Assembly (NCBI GenBank): GCA_002837415.1
Contig: PJCV01000007.1
Span: 1-64,000, forward strand
DNA: 64,000 nucleotides
Direction of reading: 5' to 3'
DNA from: Actinomycetales bacterium SN12
Lineage (GTDB): Bacteria; Actinomycetota; Actinomycetes; Actinomycetales; Microbacteriaceae
The notes beneath the pieces are model-generated. The model did not search any database and was not told where the DNA came from. It saw only the letters and a list, made by a program, of their open reading frames with translations. This document shows, piece after piece, positions 7,378 to 15,877 of the stretch. The translations under genes and the position numbers were made by a program. Position 1 is the first letter of the stretch, and each line of letters begins with the position of its first letter.

Positions 7378-8304
7378 ATGAAGCTTCGCGCTCTTCCCGT
7401 CTTCGCCGGCGCCGCCCTGCTGGCTCTCGGCCTCGCCGCATGCTCCGGCTCCGCCGGCGCCGCGCCCGGCAGCGACGCACCCGCCGACGAGACCAGCGGA
7501 TACGCGGTCGACGAGAACACCCTCGTGTTCGGCGTGGTGCCCGACTCGGTCGACACCGAGACCAACTACCAGCCGCTCATGGACTACATCGCCGAGAAGA
7601 CCGGCAAGTCCGTCGAGTACCACGAGTCGACCGACTACGCCGCGCTCATCGAGGCCGCCATCGCCGGCAAGGTCGACGTCGCCTCGTTCTCGGGCTTCAC
7701 CTACGTCACCGCCACGAACAACGGCGCGAAGCTCACCCCGATCTCCTCGATCGTCACGAAGGAGGGCCAGGAGCCTGGCTACTACTCCCAGGCCATCGCG
7801 CCCAAGGACTCCGACGTCGAGAGCATCGAGGACTTCGCCGGCAAGAAGGTCTGCTTCGTCGACCCGTCGTCGACGTCGGGCTACCTCTTCCCGTCATACA
7901 ACCTGCTCGATGCCGGCATCGACCCCGAGAAGGACATCACGCCGGTGTTCGCGGGCAAGCACGACGTCAGTGTCACCAAGACCGGCGAGGCCAAGGAATG
8001 CGAGGTGGGCTTCGCCGAAGACAGCGAGGTCGCCAAGTCCGACAAGGTGAAGGTCGTCGCCGAAACCATGGTCCCCGGCGCCCCGCTCGTCTACAGCGAG
8101 ACCCTTCCCGAAGAGGTCCGCTCGGTGCTGGTCGACTCGCTCGCCGAGGTCACGATCGACGACATCATCGCCGCCGGCATCGACAGCGCCGACTCCGACG
8201 CGTTCCGCTCGGTGTTCTACGCCACCAAGCCGGTCGATGACGAGTACTACGACCTGATCCGCGACATCTGCAAGAAGACGAACGCGACCCAGTGCCAGTC
8301 CTGA
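7378..8304 (+). CDS. phnD: phosphonate/phosphite ABC transporter substrate-binding lipoprotein
   Basis: Exported binding protein of 308 residues that captures phosphonates or phosphite outside the membrane and hands them to the permease. The N terminus is a lipoprotein signal with lipobox LGLAAC, so Cys22 would be acylated. The mature part has the PhnD fold: LVFGVVPDSVDTETNYQPLMDYI, a STDYAALIEAA segment, and the ligand-loop DPSSTSGYLFP. ATG 7378 follows a GAAAGGT ribosome site. First gene of a six-gene operon, probably induced by low phosphate through the repeats at 7257-7294 and repressed by the divergent GntR protein. Three hairpins separate it from phnC. Confidence 0.92.
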   Translation: MKLRALPVFAGAALLALGLAACSGSAGAAPGSDAPADETSGYAVDENTLVFGVVPDSVDTETNYQPLMDYIAEKTGKSVEYHESTDYAALIEAAIAGKVDVASFSGFTYVTATNNGAKLTPISSIVTKEGQEPGYYSQAIAPKDSDVESIEDFAGKKVCFVDPSSTSGYLFPSYNLLDAGIDPEKDITPVFAGKHDVSVTKTGEAKECEVGFAEDSEVAKSDKVKVVAETMVPGAPLVYSETLPEEVRSVLVDSLAEVTIDDIIAAGIDSADSDAFRSVFYATKPVDDEYYDLIRDICKKTNATQCQS

Positions 8305-8325
8305 CCGACGAGCGCCGCGCGAAGC

Positions 8326-8410
8326 GCGTTGCGCACGTCGGAACGGTCATCGAGCGACGCGGCGCAGCCGCGGAGTAGAGATGGGGCGCTGCGTGTCACG
8401 TGGCGCCCCA
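8326..8410 (+). terminator. three hairpins between phnD and phnC
   Basis: CGCGC-GAA-GCGCG (8326-8338), CGCGGC-GCA-GCCGCG (8358-8372) and TGGGGCGC/GCGCCCCA (8382-8389 with 8403-8410) follow one another. Such structures after a binding-protein gene usually protect its mRNA or cause partial termination, giving more binding protein than ATPase and permease. Confidence 0.55.
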
Positions 8411-8450
8411 CCGCCCGCATCCGGATCCGAGTCCGAAGAGAGACCAAGTC

Positions 8451-9263
8451 ATGAACCACGAACCCGTCGTCCGCATCGAGGCGCTCACGAAGCGCTTCGA
8501 CTCGACCACCGCGCTGTCCGACGTCGACCTCACCGTGAGCCGAGGCGAGATCGTCGTGCTGCTCGGCCTCTCCGGCTCGGGGAAATCGACGCTGCTGCGT
8601 CACGTCGACGCTCTCGAGACCCCGACCAGCGGCAGCATCCACGTGCTCGGCGAGAACGTGTCGGCACTGCGCGGCGGCGCCCTGCGCACGCTGCGCAGCC
8701 GCGTCGGCTTCATCTTCCAGCAGTTCGAGCTGGTCGGCTCGCTCACCGTGCTCGAGAACGTGCTGGCCGGCGTGCTGGCAGGTCTCCGCGGCCCCCGTCT
8801 CGGACTGTTCACCTACTCCCGCGCGCACAAGCTGCGCGCCCTCGGCCACCTCGATCGCGTCGGCCTGCTCGATCGCGCCTACCAGCGCGCCGACACACTC
8901 TCGGGCGGCCAGCAGCAGCGCGTCGCGATCGCCCGCGCCCTCATGCAGAACCCCGAGGTGCTGCTCGCCGACGAGCCCGTCGCCTCGCTCGACCCGGAGT
9001 CGAGCTCGCAGGTCATGGCGCTGATCCGCGAGATCGCCGCCGACGACGGGCTGACCGTGCTCTGCAGCCTGCACCAGGTCGATCTCGCCATCGACTGGGC
9101 CGACCGCATCGTCGGCTTGCGCCACGGCGAGGTCGTGCTCGACACCACGACCTCTGGCCTCGACAAGGCCCAGGTCATGGAGATCTACGGCCGCGTCGCC
9201 ACCAGCACCGCAGAGATCCGGGCGCTCGAGACCGAGCTGCGGGTCGTGGAGCCCGTGGCATGA
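8451..9263 (+). CDS. phnC: phosphonate ABC transporter ATP-binding protein
   Basis: Cytosolic ATPase of 270 residues that powers uptake of phosphonates. Walker A GLSGSGKST at 39-47, Q-loop FIFQQFELVGSLTV near 88-100, signature LSGGQQQR at 150-157, Walker B LLADEPVASLD at 171-181 and the H-loop CSLHQ follow in order. ATG 8451 is preceded by GAAGAGAGA; an upstream frame to 8400 lacks such a site. Its stop overlaps the permease start (ATGA), so the two are translationally coupled. Confidence 0.95.
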   Translation: MNHEPVVRIEALTKRFDSTTALSDVDLTVSRGEIVVLLGLSGSGKSTLLRHVDALETPTSGSIHVLGENVSALRGGALRTLRSRVGFIFQQFELVGSLTVLENVLAGVLAGLRGPRLGLFTYSRAHKLRALGHLDRVGLLDRAYQRADTLSGGQQQRVAIARALMQNPEVLLADEPVASLDPESSSQVMALIREIAADDGLTVLCSLHQVDLAIDWADRIVGLRHGEVVLDTTTSGLDKAQVMEIYGRVATSTAEIRALETELRVVEPVA

Positions 9264-11017
9264 GCTCCGTTCTCGACAGGGCGGGCAGCCCCTCGGCAGG
9301 TCCGGATGCCCGGGGCCGGGCGGCAGCGGAGGCGGATCTGCTCGTGCGCGCCCCGCGACGACGGACCAGCCCCGAGCGCATCTGCGCCGCACTGACGCTC
9401 GTCGCCATCACGGTGATCGCCGTGGTGTCGCTGATCGACCTGAACATCAGTCTGGCCAGCATCGGCGACAGCCTCGGCAACGCGCAGAACTTCTTCGCCC
9501 GCGTGGGCGGTCTGGGCTTCCCGGAGCCGGCCGAGCTGCTCGAGCTCACTGTGCTCACCGTCGGTCTCGTGCTCACCGGCACGCTGCTGGCGGCTGCGCT
9601 CTCGGTGCCGATCGCGTACCTCGCTGCCGCCAACACCACCCCGCACCACATGCTGCGGGGCATCGCCCGCTTCATCGGCGTCTTCACCCGTGCGCTGCCC
9701 GACGTGGTGCTGGCGATGGTGTTCGTGCTCATGTTCTCGCTGGGCACGCTGCCCGGCATCCTCGCCATCGGCATCCACTCGATCGGCATGATCTCGAAGA
9801 TGTTCGCCGACGCCATCGAGCAGATCGACGAGGGCCCCCGCCTCGCCATCCGCGCAGCGGGCGGCACGCGCTCGCAGGAGTTCTTCGCCGGAGTGCTGCC
9901 CCAGGTGCTGCCCAGCTGGGTGGCCACCGTGCTGCACCGCAACGACATCAACCTGCGCGGCTCGGTCGTGCTCGGGTACGTGGGCGTCGCGGGTCTGGGC
10001 CTGGAGATGTCGCACGCGTTCAAGTCGCTGAACTACGGCCTCGGTCTCGGGTACGCCCTCGTCATCTTCCTGCTCTGCGTCGTGATGGAGATCATCTCGA
10101 GCGCCGTGCGCGTGGCGATGCTGGGGGAGAAGGATGCTGGGAAGGGCGTCTTCGTGAAGCTGTTCTCGCGTGGTTCGATCCTTCGACAGGCTCAGGAACC
10201 CAAAAGGGGGCACCGATTTGGGACCGTCGAGCAGGCGCTGCGCCGGCCATGGACGGCAGCGCGCGTGCGCAGCACCGCCGCCGGATGGATCGCCGTGCTC
10301 GTGGTCATCGCCTCGGTCGTCGTGAGCGAGATCGTGTGGAGCGACCTCCTCAGCTTCTGGGCTCGCATCCCCGACGTCGCCGCCCGGTTCTGGCCCCCGA
10401 GCTTCGGAAGCTACGGCTTCGAGGTGATCGGCGCCGCCATGCTCGACACGATCCGCATCGCGCTGGCCGCCACCCTGATCACCGTCGTGCTCTCGCTCGT
10501 GATCGGATCGCTCGCCGCCCGCAACGTGGCACCGAACCGCGCAACCCACCGCGGCTTCCGGCTGCTGCTGGTGATCGTCCGCGGCATCCCCGAGCTGATC
10601 CTCGCCATCGTGCTGATCATCATCACCGGCCTCGGCCCCCAGGCGGGAGTCATCGCGCTCGCCTTCGGCGGCGTCGGTCTGCTCGGCAAGCTCATCGCCG
10701 ACTCCTTCGAGGAGGTGCCGCGCGGGCCCGAGCGCGCACTGCTCGCCACCGGCGCGACGCGCCTGCAGATGTACGCCGCGGCGACGTTCCCGCAGGGTTC
10801 GCGTGCGCTCATCGGGCACACCTTCTACATGCTCGACACGAACGTCCGCGCAGCAACCCTGCTCGGCATCGTCGGCGGTGGCGGCGTCGGCTACTACCTG
10901 CTCAACGCGGGTCAGGGTTCGAACTATCCGCTGGTCGCCAGCATCGTCATCATGATCCTGGTCACCGTGCTCGCCGTCGAAGGCCTCGCGGTGTGGATGC
11001 GGAAGGTGTTCCGATGA
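9260..11017 (+). CDS. phnE: phosphonate ABC permease, two PhnE domains fused
   Basis: Membrane protein of 585 residues with two complete PhnE-type permease units in one chain: about 40-290 (EAA-like loop at RLAIRAAGGTRSQEFFAGVLPQ) and about 340-585 (RALLATGATRLQMYAAATFPQ). A usual PhnE is roughly half this length and acts as a dimer, so this is a covalent dimer. The linker contains ILRQAQEPK, translated from a copy of the dispersed repeat (10180-10203). ATG 9260 overlaps the phnC stop, and its own stop overlaps the FAD gene start (ATGA). Confidence 0.92.
   Translation: MSSVLDRAGSPSAGPDARGRAAAEADLLVRAPRRRTSPERICAALTLVAITVIAVVSLIDLNISLASIGDSLGNAQNFFARVGGLGFPEPAELLELTVLTVGLVLTGTLLAAALSVPIAYLAAANTTPHHMLRGIARFIGVFTRALPDVVLAMVFVLMFSLGTLPGILAIGIHSIGMISKMFADAIEQIDEGPRLAIRAAGGTRSQEFFAGVLPQVLPSWVATVLHRNDINLRGSVVLGYVGVAGLGLEMSHAFKSLNYGLGLGYALVIFLLCVVMEIISSAVRVAMLGEKDAGKGVFVKLFSRGSILRQAQEPKRGHRFGTVEQALRRPWTAARVRSTAAGWIAVLVVIASVVVSEIVWSDLLSFWARIPDVAARFWPPSFGSYGFEVIGAAMLDTIRIALAATLITVVLSLVIGSLAARNVAPNRATHRGFRLLLVIVRGIPELILAIVLIIITGLGPQAGVIALAFGGVGLLGKLIADSFEEVPRGPERALLATGATRLQMYAAATFPQGSRALIGHTFYMLDTNVRAATLLGIVGGGGVGYYLLNAGQGSNYPLVASIVIMILVTVLAVEGLAVWMRKVFR
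10180..10203 (-). repeat. dispersed repeat inside phnE linker
   Basis: CCTTCGACAGGCTCAGGAAC on the plus strand, the complement of the common unit. It is read in frame as ILRQAQEP in the linker between the two permease halves, a different frame from the other in-gene copies. Confidence 0.85.
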
Positions 11018-12162
11018 GCGCGGCACACGCTGACGTCGTGGTCGTCGGCTCCGGCATCGTCGGTCTCGGCGCGGCCTACGCGGCCGTGCGGCGTGGACTG
11101 CGCGTGATCGTCGTCGACCGCACCGAGACCCCGGTCGGCTCAAGCATCCGCAACTTCGGTCACCTCTGCATCGGCGCGCAGACGGGTGAGGCGAGGCGGT
11201 ATGCCGACATCGCCCGTGAGCACTGGCTGCGACTGGCGACGGATGCCGGATTCCGGCTCCGCGAATCCGGCACGCTCATCGCCGCCCGCCATGACGACGA
11301 GCTCGCGCTGCTGGAGGCCGCGGCGGGCGACAGCCGCGATGACATACGGCTGCTGGATGCCGATGACGTGCTGCACCGTGCGCCGCTGCGCGCCGACGCG
11401 GTGCGCGGGGGAGCGCTGATCGAGCCCGACCTGCAGGTCGACCCCCGCGAGGTCGTACCCGTGCTGGTGCGCCACCTGGCATCCCTCGGGGTCGTCTTCC
11501 GGTTCCGCACCGCGGTGACCGGCGTCGTCACCGGCCGCGTCGAGACGACGCGCGGCACCATCCGCACCGGACACGTCATCGTCGCCGTCAATCACGACAT
11601 CGATCAGCTGATGCCCGAGCTCGCCGAGAGCGCCGGGATCGTCCGCTGCGCGCTCGACATGATGCGCGTCGCGGCCGACCTGCCATCCCGGCTGGACGCG
11701 CCGCTGCTCACAGGCTGGTCACTCGTGCGATACGGCCGATTCGCCGCGCTCGACGAGGCCGCCGCCGTGCGCACCCGGCTGCATGCCGATCGCCCTGACC
11801 TCGCAGCGCTCGACCTGAACCAGATGTACACCCAGCTGCCCGACGGCACGCTGATCCTCGGCGACTCGCACGCCAAGGCCGTGCAGCCTTCGCCGTTCCA
11901 GCCCGAGGCCGCGTTCGATGCGTTCGTCGACGAGGCGATGGCGCTGTTCCAGACCGACGGGTTCCGCGTGCTCGAGCGCTGGCAGGGCGTGTACGCCGCA
12001 GGGCCCCGGGAGTTCTTGCGCGAGACCCCAGCCGAGGGCGTCACCGTGATCTCGGCGACCACCGGCATCGGCATGACCTGCGGTCTCGGTCTCGCCGAAT
12101 CGGCGATCGCGGACGCCCTCAGCACCACATCCACGACACCAGCCACGGAGGCACTCTCATGA
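11014..12162 (+). CDS. FAD-dependent oxidoreductase of phosphonate catabolism (TIGR03364/HpnW type)
   Basis: Flavoprotein of 382 residues of the D-amino-acid-oxidase (DAO) superfamily. Dinucleotide motif GSGIVG at 12-17 (VVVVGSGIVGLGAAY), the FAD-contact RNFGHLCIG segment and C-terminal TTGIGMTCGLGLAES are visible. Proteins of this subfamily are found beside phosphonatase-like hydrolases, and related flavin enzymes have been shown to oxidise 2-aminoethylphosphonate or its N-methyl form to phosphonoacetaldehyde. Because no PhnW transaminase is in the operon, it probably supplies phosphonoacetaldehyde to the next gene product (inference). Overlaps both neighbours by four bases. Confidence 0.85.
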   Translation: MSAAHADVVVVGSGIVGLGAAYAAVRRGLRVIVVDRTETPVGSSIRNFGHLCIGAQTGEARRYADIAREHWLRLATDAGFRLRESGTLIAARHDDELALLEAAAGDSRDDIRLLDADDVLHRAPLRADAVRGGALIEPDLQVDPREVVPVLVRHLASLGVVFRFRTAVTGVVTGRVETTRGTIRTGHVIVAVNHDIDQLMPELAESAGIVRCALDMMRVAADLPSRLDAPLLTGWSLVRYGRFAALDEAAAVRTRLHADRPDLAALDLNQMYTQLPDGTLILGDSHAKAVQPSPFQPEAAFDAFVDEAMALFQTDGFRVLERWQGVYAAGPREFLRETPAEGVTVISATTGIGMTCGLGLAESAIADALSTTSTTPATEALS

Positions 12163-12863
12163 CCAGCATCGAACTCGTCGTCCTCGACATGGCAGGCACC
12201 ACCGTGCGCGACGGCGGTGTCGTCGAGCAGGCGTTCCAGCGCGCCGCCGAGCGAACCGGAGTCGCCGACCGGATGCCCTGGGATGACGCGCTGCGGTACG
12301 TGCGCGACACCATGGGCCAGTCGAAGATCGAGGTGTTCACCCACCTCTCCGGCGGCGACCGCGCCGCCGCCGAGCGCGCGACGGCCGCGTTCGAAGGCGC
12401 CTACGATGAGATCGTCGCCGAGCAGGGTGCCGAGGAGATCCCCGGTGCGCGCGCGGCGATCGAGCAGCTCAAGGCCGACGGCATCCGCGTCGCCCTCACG
12501 ACCGGGTTCGCTCCCGTCACGCGCGATGCGCTGCTGGATGCGCTCGGCTGGCACGACCTCGTCGATGTCGCCCTGTCGCCGATCGATGCCGGCCGCGGGC
12601 GCCCGCATCCCGATCTCGTGCTGACCGCGCTGATGCGCACGGGCACTTCGTCGGTGCAGGCCGTCGCCGTCGCCGGCGACACCGTCAGCGACGTGCGCTC
12701 GGGCCTGCGCGCCGGCGCCGGCTTCGTCGCTGGAGTGCTCACCGGCGCTCATGACGAGGCCGCGATCCTCGATGCGGGAGCGCATGCCGTCCTGCCGAGC
12801 ATCGTCGATCTGCGGGCTGCGCTGCCCGCTCGCGAGCTGCTCGCACCCACCGCGGCGCGCTGA
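12159..12863 (+). CDS. phosphonatase-like HAD hydrolase (PhnX-like, TIGR03351 type)
   Basis: Cytosolic HAD-superfamily hydrolase of 234 residues. The nucleophile is Asp10 in DMAGTT, the phosphate-binding loop LTTGFAP lies near 113-119, and GDTVSD at 173-178 carries the metal ligands. Lys56 in TMGQSKIEVF is in register with the Schiff-base lysine of true phosphonoacetaldehyde hydrolase (MGLLKID), so cleavage of a carbon-phosphorus bond of an aldehyde is chemically plausible. It is shorter than PhnX. It overlaps the FAD gene by four bases and ends one base before the dehydrogenase start. Likely product: acetaldehyde and phosphate (inference). Confidence 0.87.
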   Translation: MTSIELVVLDMAGTTVRDGGVVEQAFQRAAERTGVADRMPWDDALRYVRDTMGQSKIEVFTHLSGGDRAAAERATAAFEGAYDEIVAEQGAEEIPGARAAIEQLKADGIRVALTTGFAPVTRDALLDALGWHDLVDVALSPIDAGRGRPHPDLVLTALMRTGTSSVQAVAVAGDTVSDVRSGLRAGAGFVAGVLTGAHDEAAILDAGAHAVLPSIVDLRAALPARELLAPTAAR

Positions 12864-13979
12864 ATGGGCGCGCCGGCCGCTCGGCTGCTCCCGCGCCGAC
12901 CCGACTCGCCGGACGGCAGCCGCACCGACGTCGTGCTGCGCCCCTCGGCCGTCGCGATGGTGTTCGTCGGCGAGGGGCATCCGCACGAGACCATCGCCGT
13001 GCCGGGTGTGGCTCTCGCCCCCGACGACGTGCTCGTCGCGGTCGAGCTGTCGGCGATCTGCGGCTCCGACGTGCACACCGTGCGCGGGCGCCGATCGGCG
13101 CCGGCGCCGCTCGTGCTCGGACACGAGAGCGTCGGACGAGTGATCGGGCTGGGCAAGGCGGGCGCGGATGCTGAAGACGGCACGCCGCTGCGCATCGGCG
13201 ACCGCGTGGTGTGGTCGGTCACTGTCTCGTGCGGGGAGTGCGACCGCTGCACTGCCGGTCTCACGCAGAAGTGCAGGCACCTGGGCAAATACGGGCACGA
13301 ACGCGTTGCCCCGCATCGCGAGCTGACCGGCGGCTTCGCCAGCCATGTGCAGCTGCGCGGCGGCACGGCGATCGTGCGCGCGCCCGAGACGCTGCCTGCC
13401 GCGGCTCTCGCCCCCGCCTCGTGCGCGACCGCCACGGCACTCGCGGCGGTGCGCCGAGGCGCGGCGGGCCGCGACCTCGACGGTGTGCGCGTGCGCGTGT
13501 ACGGCGCAGGCCTGGTCGGGCTGTCGGCGGCGGCGATCGCCGCCTCGCAGGGCGCGGTCGTCGATGTCGTCGACCCGAACCCGGACCGGCGGCGCCTTGC
13601 AGAGCGCTTCGGGGCCCAACCGGATGCCCTCGTAGCTGAGCCGCGGATCGTGATCGAGGCATCGGGCCGAGCGGTCGCCGATGCGATCGCCGCTGCCGCG
13701 GTCGGGGGCACGGTCGTGCTGATCGGCAGCGTCTTCCCGGCGGATCCCATGCCATTCGATGCGGAGTCGATCGTGCGTCGGATGGTGACGATCATCGGCG
13801 TGCACAACTACACAGGTCCCGAGCTTGCCGCTGCTGTCGACTTCCTCGCCGGACCGGGGCGGGTGCTCCCGTTCGCCGAGATGGTCGGCACCGTGCATCC
13901 GCTCGCCGACCTCGACCACGCGATCGCGCTCGCCGCTGCGCCGGACGCCGCTCCGCGCATCGGACTCGTCGCCCGCTGA
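12864..13979 (+). CDS. zinc alcohol dehydrogenase of phosphonate catabolism (TIGR03366/HpnZ type)
   Basis: Medium-chain dehydrogenase of 371 residues. Catalytic zinc ligands Cys66 (ICGSDVHT) and His87-Glu88 (GHESVG), structural zinc cysteines 123, 126, 129 and 137 (CGECDRC...KC) and the nucleotide motif GAGLVGLSAA are present. It starts directly after the preceding stop codon and closes the operon. The role of this subfamily in phosphonate use is known only by association; oxidation or reduction of the aldehyde released by the hydrolase is the simplest idea. The downstream gene is convergent, 18 bases away, with no clear terminator between. Confidence 0.87.
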   Translation: MGAPAARLLPRRPDSPDGSRTDVVLRPSAVAMVFVGEGHPHETIAVPGVALAPDDVLVAVELSAICGSDVHTVRGRRSAPAPLVLGHESVGRVIGLGKAGADAEDGTPLRIGDRVVWSVTVSCGECDRCTAGLTQKCRHLGKYGHERVAPHRELTGGFASHVQLRGGTAIVRAPETLPAAALAPASCATATALAAVRRGAAGRDLDGVRVRVYGAGLVGLSAAAIAASQGAVVDVVDPNPDRRRLAERFGAQPDALVAEPRIVIEASGRAVADAIAAAAVGGTVVLIGSVFPADPMPFDAESIVRRMVTIIGVHNYTGPELAAAVDFLAGPGRVLPFAEMVGTVHPLADLDHAIALAAAPDAAPRIGLVAR

Positions 13980-13997
13980 GCGGCACCCGGCGCGCCG

Positions 13998-14738
13998 TCA
14001 CGCAGCCGGCAGCGGGTACCGTCGTCGCAGCACCCATCGCTGGGCGAGCGTCCACGTGACGGTCACCACGAGATAGAGGGCCGCGGCCAGGGGAACGAAC
14101 ACCGCGAATACCGCCGTCAGGTAGTGCAGCGCGTTCATCACGCCGAGCATGCCCGGCGTCGCCAGCGGTCCTTCCGCCGGCACCTGCGGACGGAACACGC
14201 GACGGGTGGCGTCGGCGACGGCGATGATCACCGCGAGCACCACGGCCCAAACGAGTGCGGTGGGCGCCTCGAGGCCCGCACCGACCGCCGTGAGCAGCGA
14301 CTCGCCGAGAGGGGCGCCGAGCAGGTCGTGCGCGAGCAGTGCGTTGGGGTGCCCCGCGATCTCCGGGCGCAGGAACAGCGTGTACAGCACGCCCACGACA
14401 GCCGCCTGCACCGCGAGCGGCAGGCAGCCCGCCAGCGGTGATGCCTGCTCGTCGCGATACAGGGCCATCGTCTCGCGCTGCAGCCTTTCGCGATCCTTCC
14501 CGTGGCGCTGCTGCAGGGCCCGCAGCCGAGGGGCGAGTCGCGCCCGCAGCTGCTCGGCTCTGGCCTGAGAGACGCCGACGGGTATGAGCACCGCTCGGAC
14601 CGCCAGGGTGATGAGCACGACCGCGAGCGCGGCGGCAGCGGAACCGGCGAGCGGTTGGAGGGAGACGGAGAGCGTGAGCAGCGCCGAATAGGCGGCGTCG
14701 AGTAGAAGGGTCAGTGGAGGAATGGCGAAGATGTCCAT
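13998..14738 (-). CDS. YidC/Oxa1-family membrane insertase paralogue
   Basis: Membrane protein of 246 residues with the Oxa1/YidC core: a first helix near 25-50, a basic cytosolic loop (QARAEQLRARLAPRLRALQQRHGKDRERLQRETMALY), then three or four helices, PLAGCLPLAVQAAVVGVLYTLF being the conserved second one. It would help insert or fold membrane proteins. It is short and stands away from the rpmH-rnpA region where the main yidC sits, so it is probably a second copy (inference). ATG 14738 was chosen because it starts right before the first hydrophobic segment. Paired with DUF6412, as in related genomes. Confidence 0.82.
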   Translation of the reverse strand: MDIFAIPPLTLLLDAAYSALLTLSVSLQPLAGSAAAALAVVLITLAVRAVLIPVGVSQARAEQLRARLAPRLRALQQRHGKDRERLQRETMALYRDEQASPLAGCLPLAVQAAVVGVLYTLFLRPEIAGHPNALLAHDLLGAPLGESLLTAVGAGLEAPTALVWAVVLAVIIAVADATRRVFRPQVPAEGPLATPGMLGVMNALHYLTAVFAVFVPLAAALYLVVTVTWTLAQRWVLRRRYPLPAA

Positions 14739-14812
14739 GAGCGTCCGTTCGCAGAGAGGGTGGGGTCGGCCGGAGGCCACGAGACCCGCCCCTCGTCGAG
14801 TGCGAGGACGGA

Positions 14813-15097
14813 TCAGGCGGCGGCCGCAGCCCCGGGCGCTCGCGGACGAGGGTGCCCGTCGGCATCCGGGTCGCTCTGCGCGAGCAGCGTGGACACGTCG
14901 ATGGCGCGTCGTGGATGCGGCGCAGACCTCGCGCCGAAGCGTGGTGTCAGCAGCGCGAGTGCGATCGCGAGCACGGTCGCGGCGACGAGGATCGCGGCGA
15001 TGCCGAGCATGCCACCGGCCGTCAGCGCATCGGGAAGGGGCATGGCGCCGAGCGCCACGAGCAGCGTGCGCAGCACCATCCCGATCGCGTCGACCAT
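14813..15097 (-). CDS. DUF6412-type small membrane protein
   Basis: Protein of 94 residues with two hydrophobic segments (about 5-20 and 28-50), then a hydrophilic tail with the block RRAIDVSTLLAQSDPDADGHPRPRAPG. Small proteins with this tail lie next to YidC-like genes in Microbacteriaceae. ATG 15097 has a strong ribosome site GGAGGGG, and TAGCGT at 15118-15123 (minus strand) is a plausible -10 box. It is transcribed toward the insertase gene 74 bases away, so the two probably form an operon. Function unknown. Confidence 0.7.
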   Translation of the reverse strand: MVDAIGMVLRTLLVALGAMPLPDALTAGGMLGIAAILVAATVLAIALALLTPRFGARSAPHPRRAIDVSTLLAQSDPDADGHPRPRAPGAAAAA

Positions 15098-15149
15098 GCG
15101 CCCCTCCTTTGTGCCCGACGCTACCAGTCGCCGGATCGTCGCGGACAGA

Positions 15150-15185
15150 CGAAGGGCGAGGGGACTGTCGTCCCCTCGCCCTTCG
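15150..15185 (-). terminator. strong hairpin terminator after the FHA gene
   Basis: Perfect 16-base stem: CGAAGGGCGAGGGGAC at 15150-15165 and its complement at 15170-15185, with loop TGTC. It lies 15 bases after the stop of the minus-strand FHA gene and before the DUF6412 promoter. There is no long U tract. Confidence 0.8.
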
Positions 15186-15199
15186 CACCCTCCGGGGGC

Positions 15200-15757
15200 T
15201 CAGCCGTCCCTGACCTCGAGGTCTCCGTGCTGCTCATCGGAGTCGCTGTCGGAGTACTCGGGCCGGGCGGGCTGCGGCGGCTGGTCGTCCAGCTCACCGC
15301 CTTCACGGCCACCGAACGGGCGACCGTGGTCTGCGAACTCCTCGCGGCCGAAGACGAGGATCCAGTCGGCGACGGTGAAGCGCGCCCCGGTGCGCAGGAT
15401 CTCACTGCGATCTCCGGCGATGCCGTCGGACGGGTTGGCGTTCATGAGACCGTCGCCATGCAACGTCAGGACGTACTCGTCGCGCTCGTCGTGCACGATC
15501 GTCGCGTGCACGGCATCTGCGCCGGCGATGACGAGCGAGCATTCCGCGCCCGAGCCGATCGTGGTGCGTTCCTCGGTCAGCTCCAGGCGGCCGCGCTCGC
15601 CGTCCGGGCTCGTGATGCGCAGGTGCGGTTCGCCCGCGCCCCGCTCGGAGTGAGTGGTGGTGGGCTGCTCGCCGTCGGAGTTCGCGAGCTGGTCGATCTG
15701 ATCCTCGACAGCGGGTGCGCTGTGCGCGGGCGTCGTGCCGGTCGTCGGGTCGGTCAT
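15200..15757 (-). CDS. degenerate FHA-domain protein
   Basis: Protein of 185 residues. The middle (about 45-150) has the strand pattern of a forkhead-associated domain, TTIGSGAECSLVIAGADAVH followed by ATIVHDERDEYVLTLHGDG and ending in WILVFGREEF, but the phosphothreonine-binding residues are changed: GR is GS, and SxxH is ADAVH. The first 45 residues and the last 40 are acidic and low in complexity. It may bind a protein partner without classical phosphopeptide reading. ATG 15757 is preceded by AGGAGG. It lies upstream of the YidC pair but is separated from it by a strong terminator. Confidence 0.65.
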   Translation of the reverse strand: MTDPTTGTTPAHSAPAVEDQIDQLANSDGEQPTTTHSERGAGEPHLRITSPDGERGRLELTEERTTIGSGAECSLVIAGADAVHATIVHDERDEYVLTLHGDGLMNANPSDGIAGDRSEILRTGARFTVADWILVFGREEFADHGRPFGGREGGELDDQPPQPARPEYSDSDSDEQHGDLEVRDG

Positions 15758-15877
15758 GTGGTCCTCCTGTGTGGGGGTGGGTCGGGCGGCGGATGCCGGC
15801 GGGCGGCGTCAGCGGGGGATGACTCCCGTCTCGATCAGGTGCTTCCGACGGTAGACAGCCGGGTTCGCGGCGGTAAT

